Part shown: positions 25,448-34,913 of the stretch, piece after piece
Numbering within the stretch: the stretch's first letter is position 1
Layout of the letters: every line of letters starts with the position of its first letter
Source: Campylobacter pinnipediorum subsp. pinnipediorum
GTDB taxonomy: Bacteria; Campylobacterota; Campylobacteria; Campylobacterales; Campylobacteraceae
NCBI RefSeq assembly: GCF_002021925.1
Contig: NZ_CP012546.1
Span: forward strand, 62,001 to 126,000
Direction: 5' to 3'
DNA: 64,000 nt
Notes under the pieces: generated by a model
Seen by the model: only the letters and a program-made list of their open reading frames with translations
What the model was told of the DNA's origin: nothing
Database searches by the model: none
Translations under genes and position numbers: made by a program

Positions 25448-26530
25448 CTATTTGTTGTCTAAAATTTTTAAAATCTCTTTGCTATCTTGGTATAACTCAT
25501 TTTTTGCATAAATTTCATATTTACCAAGTTTTACATCATCTAGTATTATTATCGGATTTAGGCTCATTGTTCCGCTTAATTCTTCTCTTATTTTAAGCTC
25601 GTTTTCTATGCTTAATGGGTTTTTGCAAAGTTGTGTTGTGTCTTTGAAATTTGTATTAAAAAGAGTGTTAAATCTCGATATTGATAAAAGCACGATTCCA
25701 TCACGCAAATTTGTATTTTCATCTACTTGTTCTTGTAAATTAAACTTTATAAAATTTCTTTTAAAATTTGAATAAAGCATAAAATAACTAGGTATTGTTT
25801 TGCCATCAAACTTAACAAATGCCCTAAGAAGTCGGTAGTTTAAGAAAGAGTTTCTTTTTAGAGTAAAGATTATCCCTTTTTCTTCACACTCTCTTACGTT
25901 TTTATAAAGTTCTAATCTCTCTTCTATGCTTCCGGGCATTATCCTTGCATTTATTTCGCTACAAAGTTCGCTAAGTGGAAGCTTTTGTGCCTCTCTTTGT
26001 TTAGAAAGTCCAAATATACAGCCACAATAATTTTGATGATATAATTTATCTTTTTTTGCTAATGTAAATTGTTTGTTTGTTCCACCATTTTTGCGGTAAT
26101 CTTTTGCATAAATTTCTATCTGTGTGTTTTCAACAGCCTTTTTTAAAGAATTTGTTAATTGTTCAAAGTCTTTTTTTGGACTCATTAAAAGAGTGGTCGT
26201 TATGGTTTTTTCTCCTATTTCGGTAGCTTTTTTTGCACTATTTCCAACCCTAAAATCAAAACAATAACTACATCTTTTGCCTTTTTCTGGCTCATCTTCT
26301 AGTCCTTTTGTGCCTTGTAACCAACTATCATAGTCATAATCCCCACAAATAAGCTTTATTCCAAGCTTATCACAAGAGCGTTTTACATCTTCAAATCTTA
26401 GTAAAAACTCACTATATGGATGTATGTTTGGGTCATAAAAATAACCAACCAAATTCTCATCTGGCAAATCAGCTCTTAATTTTTGTAAAAAATAATGACT
26501 ATCAACAGAACAACAAATATGAATCAACAT
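25448..26530 (-). CDS. queH: Epoxyqueuosine reductase QueH with C-terminal extension
   Basis: Performs the last step of queuosine synthesis, reducing epoxyqueuosine in tRNA. Residues 1-180 have the QueH cysteine pattern: HICCS at the start, RCSYCFDFR, and NYCGCIFGL. The segment GYFYDPNIHPYSEF is typical. The protein is 360 residues, whereas short QueH proteins are about 200. The remaining 180 residues form an extension of unknown function with no obvious motif. It is three bases after the ubiD-like gene and in the same direction, so the two are likely co-transcribed. It is unlinked to queC at 6757. Confidence 0.9.
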   Translation of the reverse strand: MLIHICCSVDSHYFLQKLRADLPDENLVGYFYDPNIHPYSEFLLRFEDVKRSCDKLGIKLICGDYDYDSWLQGTKGLEDEPEKGKRCSYCFDFRVGNSAKKATEIGEKTITTTLLMSPKKDFEQLTNSLKKAVENTQIEIYAKDYRKNGGTNKQFTLAKKDKLYHQNYCGCIFGLSKQREAQKLPLSELCSEINARIMPGSIEERLELYKNVRECEEKGIIFTLKRNSFLNYRLLRAFVKFDGKTIPSYFMLYSNFKRNFIKFNLQEQVDENTNLRDGIVLLSISRFNTLFNTNFKDTTQLCKNPLSIENELKIREELSGTMSLNPIIILDDVKLGKYEIYAKNELYQDSKEILKILDNK

Positions 26531-26533
26531 CCT

Positions 26534-28339
26534 TTAACCAAAAATTTCAAATTTTTCAAATAAATCAGGGTTGTCTTTGACTATCCCCCTTTTTATAAGG
26601 CTATCAACTACTTCACGAGTACAGTCAGTTTGTTTTGGCCATTCTCTTTCGTATCCATCTTGTGTATTTTTTGGTGTTGCATCTACACAAAATCTACTAT
26701 CTTTTATATAAATATCACGGATAGCATCTATATTGTTTACTACTCTCCAAGTTAGCATGTATGGGTTATTTATCCTGTTTTGTTCATTAACAAATATGAG
26801 AATTTTAAAATAATCTTTTATTTCTAATAACTTTTCAAAGAGATCTTTTATTGGCTCTTTTTTTGCAAATTTTATTATACATATTGGGTTTTTTGTATCT
26901 GTTTTGTATTGTTTAAGTTCTAAAATATCATTTGAAATTTCTTTAAACTTAGCCAATAATTCATTATCGCTTATGGTATTTATACCATCATCGGACAAAT
27001 CCATTGTGGCATCTATGCCTAGTTTTCCGCCATAACAAGAGTTTGGCGAAGCGTGATCTAGCTGGTCGCAAACCCCTTCTGATATAAGAAGTGATTTTTC
27101 TCCAAAACGATTTAGAACATAGGTACTAAACGCATCTAAATTTTGTAGTTCCGGCGCATTTTCATCAACAAAAATAGCATGTTTTACAAAGCTCATCTGT
27201 CCAACACCCCAAAAAGCATGCATTGCTTGTTTGGCGTGACCTGGATAAAGGGTTTTTAGTTTTGCTAAGATTAGATTGTGAAAAACACCATTTTCTGGCA
27301 TATAATAATCATTTAGTTCAGGCACTGTTGTTTTTAAAAGCGGTAAGAAAATTCTCTCTGTAGCCCAACCCATATATTTGTCCTCAAGCGGTGGTTTCCC
27401 GACAACTGTTGCATGAAATATAGGATCTTTTTTTTGTGTGATAGCAGTTACATCCATAACCGGAAAAGGCTCTATCGGGGTATAAAAGCCAGTATGATCT
27501 CCAAAAGGACCTTCAAGCTCAGTCTTGCTCGTATCTACAAATCCCTCTATAACAAAATCAGCATCGTGAGGTACTAAAATATCATTTGTTATGCTTTTTA
27601 CAAGTTTTGCCGGTTCTTTTCTTATAAAACCATACAATAAAAGCTCAAAAATACCCTTAGGCAATGGCGCCTGACCGCACCAAATATACAAAGGATCTCC
27701 GCCTATAGCTACACTAACTGGCATTTTCTTGCCTGCTTTTTTGTATTCGTGAAAAAAATTTGCACCATCTTTGTGTATCTGCCAATGCATACCAAGCCTG
27801 TTCTTATCATATATTTGTAATCTATACATGCCTAGGTTTGAAAGTTCTCCATTAAGGCTTTTGGTATAAACTTGCCCCATTGTTATAAATCTTCCGCCAT
27901 CAAGCTCCCAAGTTTTTAGCGCTGGAAGGTCAAGTAAATTTACATCTTCGTTAAGGTGTACTATTTCTTGAGCTTGTGCATTTTTATCTATTTGCTTTGT
28001 AAAAACTTTTTTCATGCTAAACAGATATGATAAAAAATCAATTTTTTGCATTAAATTTTTTGGTTTTTTTGGTTTTAAAAGAGCTTGAATTTCATCTGCT
28101 ATATCATCAGGATGTCTTTTAAAAATTAGCTCTAATGCTTTTTTTGAGCCATATATGTTCGTTAAAACCGGTGGATATTTTTTACCATTTTTGTCTATAA
28201 CATTTGTAAACAAAATAGCCTTGCTATCTTCTTTTTTAACCTCAATATAGCTTATATGTCCTATTTCAAGGTCTAAGTCTACCGGTTGTTTTATCTTTGT
28301 TAAAAGCCCATTTTCTTCTAAAAGTTTTATATAATCCAT
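26534..28339 (-). CDS. UbiD-family decarboxylase (possibly menaquinone futalosine pathway, MqnL-like)
   Basis: A prenylated-FMN-dependent decarboxylase of 601 residues. Family landmarks are IGGDPLYIWCGQAPLP, ELEGPFGDHTGFYTP, and VVGKPPLEDKYMGWATER, which carries active-site acids. It resembles UbiD. Campylobacters make menaquinone through futalosine, and a UbiD homologue (MqnL) with a UbiX homologue acts late in that route, so this role is more likely than ubiquinone synthesis; this is inferred, not shown. The cofactor-maker UbiX is not in the window. It lies upstream of and in line with queH, and is divergent from pncA. Confidence 0.9.
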   Translation of the reverse strand: MDYIKLLEENGLLTKIKQPVDLDLEIGHISYIEVKKEDSKAILFTNVIDKNGKKYPPVLTNIYGSKKALELIFKRHPDDIADEIQALLKPKKPKNLMQKIDFLSYLFSMKKVFTKQIDKNAQAQEIVHLNEDVNLLDLPALKTWELDGGRFITMGQVYTKSLNGELSNLGMYRLQIYDKNRLGMHWQIHKDGANFFHEYKKAGKKMPVSVAIGGDPLYIWCGQAPLPKGIFELLLYGFIRKEPAKLVKSITNDILVPHDADFVIEGFVDTSKTELEGPFGDHTGFYTPIEPFPVMDVTAITQKKDPIFHATVVGKPPLEDKYMGWATERIFLPLLKTTVPELNDYYMPENGVFHNLILAKLKTLYPGHAKQAMHAFWGVGQMSFVKHAIFVDENAPELQNLDAFSTYVLNRFGEKSLLISEGVCDQLDHASPNSCYGGKLGIDATMDLSDDGINTISDNELLAKFKEISNDILELKQYKTDTKNPICIIKFAKKEPIKDLFEKLLEIKDYFKILIFVNEQNRINNPYMLTWRVVNNIDAIRDIYIKDSRFCVDATPKNTQDGYEREWPKQTDCTREVVDSLIKRGIVKDNPDLFEKFEIFG

Positions 28340-28374
28340 AATAATTTACCTATTTTTTGAAATTTATATTATTA

Positions 28375-28380
28375 TATAAT
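28375..28380 (+). promoter_or_regulatory. -10 box for nicotinamidase gene
   Basis: TATAAT in an AT-rich tract, 34 bases before the pncA ATG, in the 75-base divergent gap to the ubiD-like gene. Confidence 0.5.
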
Positions 28381-28414
28381 AAAAAAGTATTTTTTTATTA
28401 AATTTGGAGTTGAT

Positions 28415-28957
28415 ATGAATTTATTAGTTGTTGATATGCAAAATGATTTTATAAGTGGAACACTTGCTTGTCCAAATGCTTTGGAAATTCTGAAAAAAGT
28501 AGTAGATTTTATTAAAAACTTTGACGGAAATGTCTATTATTCTTTAGATTGGCATGAGTCTGATCATTGCAGTTTTATCCAAAATGGGGGTATTTGGCCC
28601 ATTCATTGTGTAGCTGAAAGCTTTGGCGCTTCTTTGGATAATGAATTTTATACAAAATTACCAGCACAAAAATCTCCAAATGCAGATAATATGTTCTTTA
28701 AAGGTATGTTAAAAGAGCAATATTCTGCATTTAAAGCTACAAATAAAGATAGTGTATTTTTGTCTGATATTATAAATAATGATGTTCTTATTGTTGGTAT
28801 AGCACTAGAATATTGTGTTTTACAAACTGCAATTGATTTTAAAAAAGCAGGTTTTGATGTAAAAGTAGATTTAAATTTATGCGCTTGTGTGAACAAAAGC
28901 AAGGTAGATGATGTTATTTTTAAATTTAAAAACGAAGGAATTAAATTTAATACTTAA
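28415..28957 (+). CDS. pncA: Nicotinamidase (isochorismatase family)
   Basis: Hydrolyses nicotinamide to nicotinic acid for NAD salvage. The protein is 180 residues. The catalytic triad is visible as Asp in VVDMQNDF (Asp7), Lys in MFFKGML, and Cys in ALEYCVLQTA. The metal site appears in SLDWHESDHCSF. IWPIHCV is typical of nicotinamidases rather than other isochorismatases. The ribosome-binding site is GGAG. It is monocistronic. Confidence 0.9.
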   Translation: MNLLVVDMQNDFISGTLACPNALEILKKVVDFIKNFDGNVYYSLDWHESDHCSFIQNGGIWPIHCVAESFGASLDNEFYTKLPAQKSPNADNMFFKGMLKEQYSAFKATNKDSVFLSDIINNDVLIVGIALEYCVLQTAIDFKKAGFDVKVDLNLCACVNKSKVDDVIFKFKNEGIKFNT

Positions 28958-29156
28958 TTAATAATCTCAATATTAAATTTATATAATGATTTAAATTAGC
29001 TCCTATTTCAATAAAAACAATATATTGTATTTAGATTTATGTATTAATTTTTTATTGTTTTTTAATTTTATTTTATATAGGATGTTTTGATTTTAAGATA
29101 ATTTTTATATTAAAAATTATATTTAATACTTAATATTATAATAAGGAGCGATCAAA

Positions 29157-30731
29157 ATGATTGATCTATTAAAAAGGCGAACATTAAAAACTCTTGCCTG
29201 TTGCTCGGCCACACTTGCGATGCCTGATTTGGCTTTTGGTAAAATTTCTGTTAATGATGTCAAGCATTGGGATAAGACCTTTGATGCTATTGTTGTTGGA
29301 AGTGGATTTGCTGGAAGTGCAGCAATGCTTTCTTTGCTTAATGGAGGCGTAACAAATTGTATAATGATTGATAAAATGCAATATTTGGGTGGAAACTCTG
29401 CATATAGCGGCGGCTCTATGGCTGTTGCTGGAACTTTTATGCAAGAAAAAGATGGTATTAAAGATAATCCTGAATCTCAAATAAAAGATACTTTAAAAAG
29501 TGGTCATGATTTAAATGATTTAGCATTGGTTAAAGAGATGGTTTATGAAGGACCAACAACCTTTAATTGGTTGGTTGATAATGGTGTTAAATTTAAATGG
29601 GTTAGCAGAAGTGGTGGACATAGTGTTCCTCGTTCTCATTCTGCTGGCGCAGGAAGTTATATTACAAGACCATTGCAAAACAAAATATTACAACTTGGTG
29701 GACAAATAGCTACTAGGGTTATTATGGATGATATTATCTATAATGATAAAAACGAAGTTGTAGGTATAAAGGTTCGTGAAAAATATGAGTTTAACTTTGA
29801 TAAAGGTTTTGAAGAAGAAAACAATCATAGCGGTCAAGTTAAATACTATAGAACTTATGGTGGTCTTATCTTAGCTACCGGTGGTTGGGGTGCTGACATA
29901 ATGTTTAGACAAAAATTTGACCCTGCTTTAAGATCCGATGTTTTAACAACAAATCACTCAGGTGCTACTGCCTATACTGTTAAAAAATTAATATCTGATG
30001 ATATAAAATTTATAGATATGCAATATATTCAAAGAATGCATGTAACATCTGCAGATGAGCCATTTTTTGGATTTGCTTATAGATGGATAACTCGTGGTTA
30101 TGCTTATGGAATCATGGTAAACCCAAAAACAGGACTTCGTTTTGTGAACGAAATAGCGGATAGAAAAGTGGGTTCTGATGCTATTTGGGCTATGAATGAA
30201 AATGGGACAAATCATCCAATTTTAATAATGGATATAGAAGGAACTCAAACTGTAGATGTAAAGGATTTTCAACGTGGATTAAGTGTAGGGGCTATAAAGC
30301 AATTTGATACTATGGATGAGCTTATTGAGTTCTACCATATAAATAAAGAACCATTTTTAAATCAGCTTAAGAGATATAATTCTTTTGTAGATGAAGCTTC
30401 TAAAAATAAAGATTATCGTGACCCTGAATTTAACCGCAACTTCTCTCCTTATAAAGGAAAATATATAAAAGTTGAAAAAGCTCCTTTCTTTGCTTCTAGA
30501 CCTGGGCCTAAAGTTCATCATTGTATGGGTGGAATTAAAACTACAATAGATTGTGAAGTTTATAACAATGATATGCAAATTGTGAAAAATTTATATGCAT
30601 GTGGTGAATTAACTGGTGGTAGACATGGATATAATAGGCTTGGTTCAAATGCAGTTCTTGATTGTTTGGTTTATGGTAAAAGAGCTGGTGCAAAACTTGC
30701 ACAAAAATATAACGAAAAAAGAGGTGCATAA
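29157..30731 (+). CDS. Periplasmic FAD-dependent reductase, flavocytochrome c subunit A family (FccA-like)
   Basis: A flavoprotein of the fumarate/urocanate/methacrylate reductase family, 524 residues, without its own hemes. The N terminus (KRRTLKTLACCSATLAM) resembles a Tat signal, fitting export with bound FAD. The FAD motif is VVGSGFAGSAA. The catalytic Arg of the family aligns with Arg336 in FVNEIADR. The carboxylate-binding His and Arg align with His454 (KVHHCMGG) and Arg494 (NRLGSNAV), 40 residues apart as in Shewanella FccA. The QAHP histidine that binds the other end of fumarate is not obvious (MQYIQ instead), so the substrate may not be fumarate. The next two genes supply electrons. 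Wolinella succinogenes has a comparable fccABC operon linked to methacrylate reduction. Confidence 0.88.
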   Translation: MIDLLKRRTLKTLACCSATLAMPDLAFGKISVNDVKHWDKTFDAIVVGSGFAGSAAMLSLLNGGVTNCIMIDKMQYLGGNSAYSGGSMAVAGTFMQEKDGIKDNPESQIKDTLKSGHDLNDLALVKEMVYEGPTTFNWLVDNGVKFKWVSRSGGHSVPRSHSAGAGSYITRPLQNKILQLGGQIATRVIMDDIIYNDKNEVVGIKVREKYEFNFDKGFEEENNHSGQVKYYRTYGGLILATGGWGADIMFRQKFDPALRSDVLTTNHSGATAYTVKKLISDDIKFIDMQYIQRMHVTSADEPFFGFAYRWITRGYAYGIMVNPKTGLRFVNEIADRKVGSDAIWAMNENGTNHPILIMDIEGTQTVDVKDFQRGLSVGAIKQFDTMDELIEFYHINKEPFLNQLKRYNSFVDEASKNKDYRDPEFNRNFSPYKGKYIKVEKAPFFASRPGPKVHHCMGGIKTTIDCEVYNNDMQIVKNLYACGELTGGRHGYNRLGSNAVLDCLVYGKRAGAKLAQKYNEKRGA

Positions 30732-31159
30732 TGAAAAAGATAATATTATTAATCTCGCTTATAGCTCTATTTTTAAGTGGAAATGAAATAAATCCAAAAG
30801 ATAGTTTGGTTGATGTTTTAAGAAGTTCAGATGGCAAGGTTATTACGGATTTTAGCAAAAATGCATTTCCTATAAAAGGAATACATGAAAAATTGGGTCT
30901 TGATTGCAAAGATTGTCATAAAGAGAAAAATCAAAAAGATTATTCATCTGCTATGAATAGCTCCTGTTTAGAATGCCATGGAAGTTACAAAAAGCTGGGC
31001 GAAGCCACAGGACATTTAGGCCATAATGATAATATACATGCTAATCCTCATTATGAATCTCTTGATTGCGATACATGCCACAAAGCACATAAGCCAACTG
31101 TTAATATGTGCTTGCGTTGTCATACGCAAGATTCCATGAAAAAGCTTGAAGTAAAATAA
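30731..31159 (+). CDS. Periplasmic small tetraheme cytochrome c (FccB-like)
   Basis: A 142-residue exported cytochrome with four CxxCH heme sites: CKDCH, CLECH, CDTCH and CLRCH. A short signal peptide (ILLISLIALFLSG) precedes them. The heme pattern is like the N-terminal heme domain of Shewanella flavocytochrome c3, here as a separate protein. It overlaps the flavoprotein gene by the A of its ATG, so translation is coupled. It probably shuttles electrons from the membrane quinol dehydrogenase to the flavoprotein. Confidence 0.9.
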   Translation: MKKIILLISLIALFLSGNEINPKDSLVDVLRSSDGKVITDFSKNAFPIKGIHEKLGLDCKDCHKEKNQKDYSSAMNSSCLECHGSYKKLGEATGHLGHNDNIHANPHYESLDCDTCHKAHKPTVNMCLRCHTQDSMKKLEVK

Positions 31160-31172
31160 GAAGGGGGTTAAG

Positions 31173-31781
31173 ATGAAAAATACAGTAATTAAAGCGGTTG
31201 TGATAACTGCCCTTGTTATGTTTGCTATATTTTTTGGCGGATATGAGGTTGTAAAGGCTACATCTGATTATCCTTTCTGTGGTAGTTGTCATGAATGGGA
31301 TGGAGCTATAGCTCAAACAAATTTAGCTGATAAAATTCATGGACCATCAAACCAAAAAGGTGTTGGCGCCAAATGTACTGACTGCCATTTACCTCACGAT
31401 TCTTTTGTTAATTACATCTTTACAAAAGCAAAAAATGGTATTTCCGAAGGTTTAACCACACTAACTAAAGATCCGAAAGCAAAAGATTGGATAGCTAATA
31501 GAGTATATGTGCGTGAAAAATATACTTTCGATAGTTCTTGTTTGAATTGTCATAATAATATTTTAAAATCTCAGGATGGAAACATCACAAGAGTTGTGAA
31601 TAAAATGCACTTAAAGTATATTGAGTTTAAAGGCACAAAAAATGAGATGAAATGTACTGAATGTCATAAATATGTAGGCCATCATGAGCTTGGTAAAATG
31701 CTTATAGAACAAAAACATAAAACAGCACAAAATTGGGATGAGTGGAAGAAAATGCACGACCTAAAAGCTAGTAAAAAATAA
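31173..31781 (+). CDS. NapC/NrfH-type membrane tetraheme cytochrome c, quinol dehydrogenase (FccC-like)
   Basis: A 202-residue cytochrome anchored by one N-terminal helix (AVVITALVMFAIFFGGYEVV). Four heme sites are visible: FCGSCHEW, CTDCHLPH, CLNCHNN and CTECHKY, with HH in KYVGHHELGK as a possible distal ligand. The NapC/NrfH family oxidises menaquinol and passes electrons to periplasmic partners. It lies 13 bases after the tetraheme gene and completes a membrane-to-periplasm electron chain. AAGGGGG provides the ribosome-binding site. Confidence 0.92.
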   Translation: MKNTVIKAVVITALVMFAIFFGGYEVVKATSDYPFCGSCHEWDGAIAQTNLADKIHGPSNQKGVGAKCTDCHLPHDSFVNYIFTKAKNGISEGLTTLTKDPKAKDWIANRVYVREKYTFDSSCLNCHNNILKSQDGNITRVVNKMHLKYIEFKGTKNEMKCTECHKYVGHHELGKMLIEQKHKTAQNWDEWKKMHDLKASKK

Positions 31782-31786
31782 AACAA

Positions 31787-31817
31787 ATTTCCCAAAGAGC
31801 AAATCTTTTTGGGAAAT
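31787..31817 (+). terminator. Terminator of the fccABC-like operon
   Basis: A perfect 10-bp stem between ATTTCCCAAA (31787-31796) and TTTGGGAAAT (31808-31817), just after the stop of the quinol dehydrogenase gene. Confidence 0.8.
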
Positions 31818-32183
31818 AAATCTACTATAATTTTTTATCTTTATATATAAATTTGAAATAATTAATGCAAAAAATATAGGCGAGGTGTTTGCAGTGTGGT
31901 TTTCAAATAGGATAAAACATAATTATAAATTTTTAAATACACTAAAAGCTTGAAATCTAGTTACCTAGTTTATGAAATATAGAAAGGTTTTTAGTAATAA
32001 AATTTCTGGGCTTTGTCTTATATAATGTCTTAAAGCGCTATTTAAAAATAAATTGATAATTTGTGCATCAAAATCTTATATTTAAATCTTTATGATCAAA
32101 TTCCATTTGGTTGTTGCAGAGGTTAAAAAAGTTTGTATAAAAATATAGTGAAAAATAATTTTAAAGTATGAGTTATAAAAAAT
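31818..32183. other. Gene-free stretch of about 365 bases
   Basis: AT-rich sequence with no open frame longer than about 30 codons that I can support. One tiny frame begins at the ATG near 31866 (MQKIGEVFAVW and so on, 28 codons) but has no visible ribosome-binding site and no recognisable family. It may be a decayed gene or unknown RNA; I see nothing definite. Confidence 0.5.
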
Positions 32184-32206
32184 AGTTGTCTCAAAAAGAG
32201 ACAACT
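32184..32206 (-). terminator. Intrinsic terminator of YceI gene
   Basis: A perfect 9-bp stem (AGTTGTCTC with GAGACAACT) around a 5-base loop. On the minus strand it is followed by a T-rich run. Confidence 0.88.
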
Positions 32207-32212
32207 AAAAAA

Positions 32213-32782
32213 TTACATTGCCTGAGCTTCTACATCAATTTGAAGTTGAACTTTGTCTGAAACCATAGCACCAGGGAATTTATCTCCGATTTTAAAATCT
32301 TTTCTCATAACATCACCAGTAAGACTAAAGCCTATTCTCTCTTTTCCATCCATATCTTTAGCTATACCGCTAAGTTCAAATTTAAGTTCAACTGGTTTAG
32401 TTACGTCTCTTATAGTTAAATCACCCATAACTTTACCTTCTGTATCGCTTTCTTTTTCAAATTTTGTCATTTTGAATTTCATATCTTTAAATTCGCTAGT
32501 TTTGAAAAAATCTTCACTTTTTAAATGCTCATCTCTTTTTTCATTTTGAGTATCTACTGAATTTACATCTAAAGTTACATCTAAAGTTTTTAATACTTTC
32601 TCATCTTTATCATAATCTACATCTGCATTATAGCTTTTGAAACTACCATAAACTTTTGCAATTGTAAGGTGTTTAACCATAAAACCAACATTTGAGTGAG
32701 CTGGATCAACTTTGTAATCAGTAGCATATGACAAGCTCGCTAAAAGAGCTGCAAGCAAAGAAGCTTTAACCATTTTTTTCAT
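32213..32782 (-). CDS. YceI-family periplasmic lipid-binding protein
   Basis: A 189-residue exported protein with a signal peptide (MVKASLLAALLASLSYA). It has the YceI start YKVDPAHSNVGFMVKHL and conserved GSFKSYNADV, DLTIRDVTKPV and RIGFSLTGDV segments. YceI proteins are lipocalin-like barrels that bind isoprenoid or quinone-type lipids; the physiological role is unsettled. The ribosome-binding site is AAGGAG. It is a separate transcription unit. A second, more divergent YceI-type protein is at 42162. Confidence 0.92.
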   Translation of the reverse strand: MKKMVKASLLAALLASLSYATDYKVDPAHSNVGFMVKHLTIAKVYGSFKSYNADVDYDKDEKVLKTLDVTLDVNSVDTQNEKRDEHLKSEDFFKTSEFKDMKFKMTKFEKESDTEGKVMGDLTIRDVTKPVELKFELSGIAKDMDGKERIGFSLTGDVMRKDFKIGDKFPGAMVSDKVQLQIDVEAQAM

Positions 32783-32900
32783 TTTTTCTCCTTGAGTGTT
32801 TTTTACAAGGTGAAAGTATAGTACACTTTTTTATAATATAAGATAAATAAAAAATATACTTTTGTTAAGCTATTTTAAATTGGCTATATTGCGGTATTTT

Positions 32901-34211
32901 TTAAAAGTTTATATCTTTTAGTAGTTTTTGTATCTCTTCGAAGCTAAAATTTTCATCCTCGCCCTGTTTTAAAAAGTCATTCATAAATGTTTTTTTTGCT
33001 ATTGCTATGTCTAACTCTTTGTCATTGCCTTTTTGATAAGCTCCTATGCGTAACAATACTTCATTTTCTTTTAAAAGAGAGTATAGTCTTTTAAAAGTTA
33101 TGGCATTTTGTCTATGTTCTTTGCTAACTACGTCATTCATGACCCTAGAAGCCGAGTTTTGTATGTTTATAGGGGGATATATCCCAAAATCAGTCAATTC
33201 TCTACTTAAAACTATATGCCCATCTAATATAGAACGACTTTGGTCAGCTATCGGGTCGCTCATATCATCACCCTCTACCAAAACCGTAAAAAATGCTGTT
33301 ATACTTCCTTTTCCATCTTCTTTTCCGGCTCTTTCCATTAGTTGCGGAAGCAGCATTAAAGATGATGGTGGATAGCCTTTTGATGTTGGCGGTTCTCCAA
33401 GTGCAAGACCTATCTCTCTTTGAGCCATTGCAAATCTCGTAACACTATCCATTATAAACAAAACATCTTTGCCTTGTTCTTTGAAGTATTCAGCAACACT
33501 CATAGCACAAAATGCTCCATATTTTCTCATAAGGGCACTATCATCAGATGTTGCTACTATTATTATAGTTCCGGTAAGATCCCCTTTTAGGTTTTTTTCT
33601 ATAAATTCAGGAACCTCTCTTCCTCTTTCTCCTATTAAAGCTACTACTTTTATGGGGGCTTGGGTATTTTTTACTATCATACTCATTAGTGTTGATTTTC
33701 CAACACCAGAACCAGCAAAAATTCCAAGTTTTTGACCTTTGCCACAAGTAAGAAGTCCATCTATCGTTTTAATTCCAACATTAAAAGGCTCATTTATAAG
33801 CCCTCTTTTCATTGCATCTATCGGTGCTTTCATTATTGGCATTAAGTCATTTGAGCGAATTGGACCTTTTCCATCAATTGGTCTCATAAAGGGATCCACG
33901 ACACGACCTAAAAGCTCATTTCCAACCGGTATATTCATACCCTGATCACTTTGATAAACAAAGTCACCAACCCTAAATCCTTCAACAAAACCAAATGGAC
34001 TTATGAAAGCACCATCTGATGTTATTTGTGTAACCATTCCAAGTCCGGTTTTGCTCTTGTCTTTGCTTGAAATTTTAACGACATCTCCGATACTAGGTCT
34101 TAGCCCGTTTATTTGTATAGTCGTTGGTGTTATTTTTGTTATCACTCCAAATACATTGGCTAGTGAAATTTTTTTATCGTTTAGTTTAAGTTTTATTCGT
34201 TCTAAACTCAA
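32901..34211 (-). CDS. fliI: Flagellum-specific ATPase FliI
   Basis: The ATPase of the flagellar type III export apparatus, 436 residues. The P-loop is [12 protein letters not shown], Walker B is [13 protein letters not shown], and the [20 protein letters not shown] segment is diagnostic for FliI and related export ATPases. The start codon is TTG, overlapping the folE stop by four bases (TTGA), so translation is probably coupled. The folE-fliI pair next to tig-clpP-def is the C. jejuni order. Confidence 0.93.
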   Translation of the reverse strand: MSLERIKLKLNDKKISLANVFGVITKITPTTIQINGLRPSIGDVVKISSKDKSKTGLGMVTQITSDGAFISPFGFVEGFRVGDFVYQSDQGMNIPVGNELLGRVVDPFMRPIDGKGPIRSNDLMPIMKAPIDAMKRGLINEPFNVGIKTIDGLLTCGKGQKLGIFAGSGVGKSTLMSMIVKNTQAPIKVVALIGERGREVPEFIEKNLKGDLTGTIIIVATSDDSALMRKYGAFCAMSVAEYFKEQGKDVLFIMDSVTRFAMAQREIGLALGEPPTSKGYPPSSLMLLPQLMERAGKEDGKGSITAFFTVLVEGDDMSDPIADQSRSILDGHIVLSRELTDFGIYPPINIQNSASRVMNDVVSKEHRQNAITFKRLYSLLKENEVLLRIGAYQKGNDKELDIAIAKKTFMNDFLKQGEDENFSFEEIQKLLKDINF

Positions 34212-34780
34212 AAAGAAAATTCCTTAGGTGAGTTTATAAGAGAAAAAAACTCTTTTCTAGTCTCAGCATTTTTTATAAATGCGCCACGAAGAGCAGATGT
34301 TGTTGTCGTTGAGTTGATTTTTTGAACCCCACGCATTTCCATACACATATGCCTTGCTTGAACCACAACCCCAACCCCTTTTGGCTCGATAACATCAGCT
34401 ATAGCTTGTGCTATTTGTTCTGTCATTTGCTCTTGAATTTGAAGTCTTTTGGCATATATATTTACCATTCTTGGTATTTTTGAAAGCCCAACGACCTTTC
34501 CATTTGGTATATAGGCTACGTGAACACGACCTATTATAGGTAACAAATGATGTTCGCAAAGGCTATAAAACTCTATATCTTTTATCAAAACCATTTCATT
34601 GTTTGAACTTTGAAATAGGGCATTGTTTAAAACCTCTTTTGGATCTTCTTTGTAACCACTTGTGAGATCTTTAAAAGACTTAAAAACTCGTTCAGGGGTT
34701 TTAATAAGACCTTCACGATTTATGTCTTCGCCTATTATGGTAAGCATATTTCTTACAGAATTTTCAAAACTTTCTTGCAT
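34208..34780 (-). CDS. folE: GTP cyclohydrolase I
   Basis: Makes dihydroneopterin triphosphate from GTP for folate and queuosine synthesis. Zinc-site and catalytic motifs are [18 protein letters not shown] and [14 protein letters not shown] place the start at the ATG at 34780 (MQESFENS, 190 residues), because TTTTGGAG lies 6-10 bases upstream of it. The longer frame would begin with TTG inside that ribosome-binding site. It overlaps fliI by four bases. FolE supplies the precursor used upstream of queC. Confidence 0.93.
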   Translation of the reverse strand: MQESFENSVRNMLTIIGEDINREGLIKTPERVFKSFKDLTSGYKEDPKEVLNNALFQSSNNEMVLIKDIEFYSLCEHHLLPIIGRVHVAYIPNGKVVGLSKIPRMVNIYAKRLQIQEQMTEQIAQAIADVIEPKGVGVVVQARHMCMEMRGVQKINSTTTTSALRGAFIKNAETRKEFFSLINSPKEFSF

Positions 34781-34913
34781 TAACTTCTCCAAAAATAAAA
34801 TTAAATTCTATATAAAAATGCCTTTTAGATGTATAAAATTTTAAAATTTATACTATTAATAAGGAAAAGTTTGGTATATTCTTGCTTAAATTTTTATTTA
34901 AAAAAGGAATAAA

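Noticed and set aside
31866-31952. 28-codon frame in the gap after the cytochrome operon
   Set aside because: It is short, has no ribosome-binding site and no recognisable family; it is mentioned only in the gap entry.
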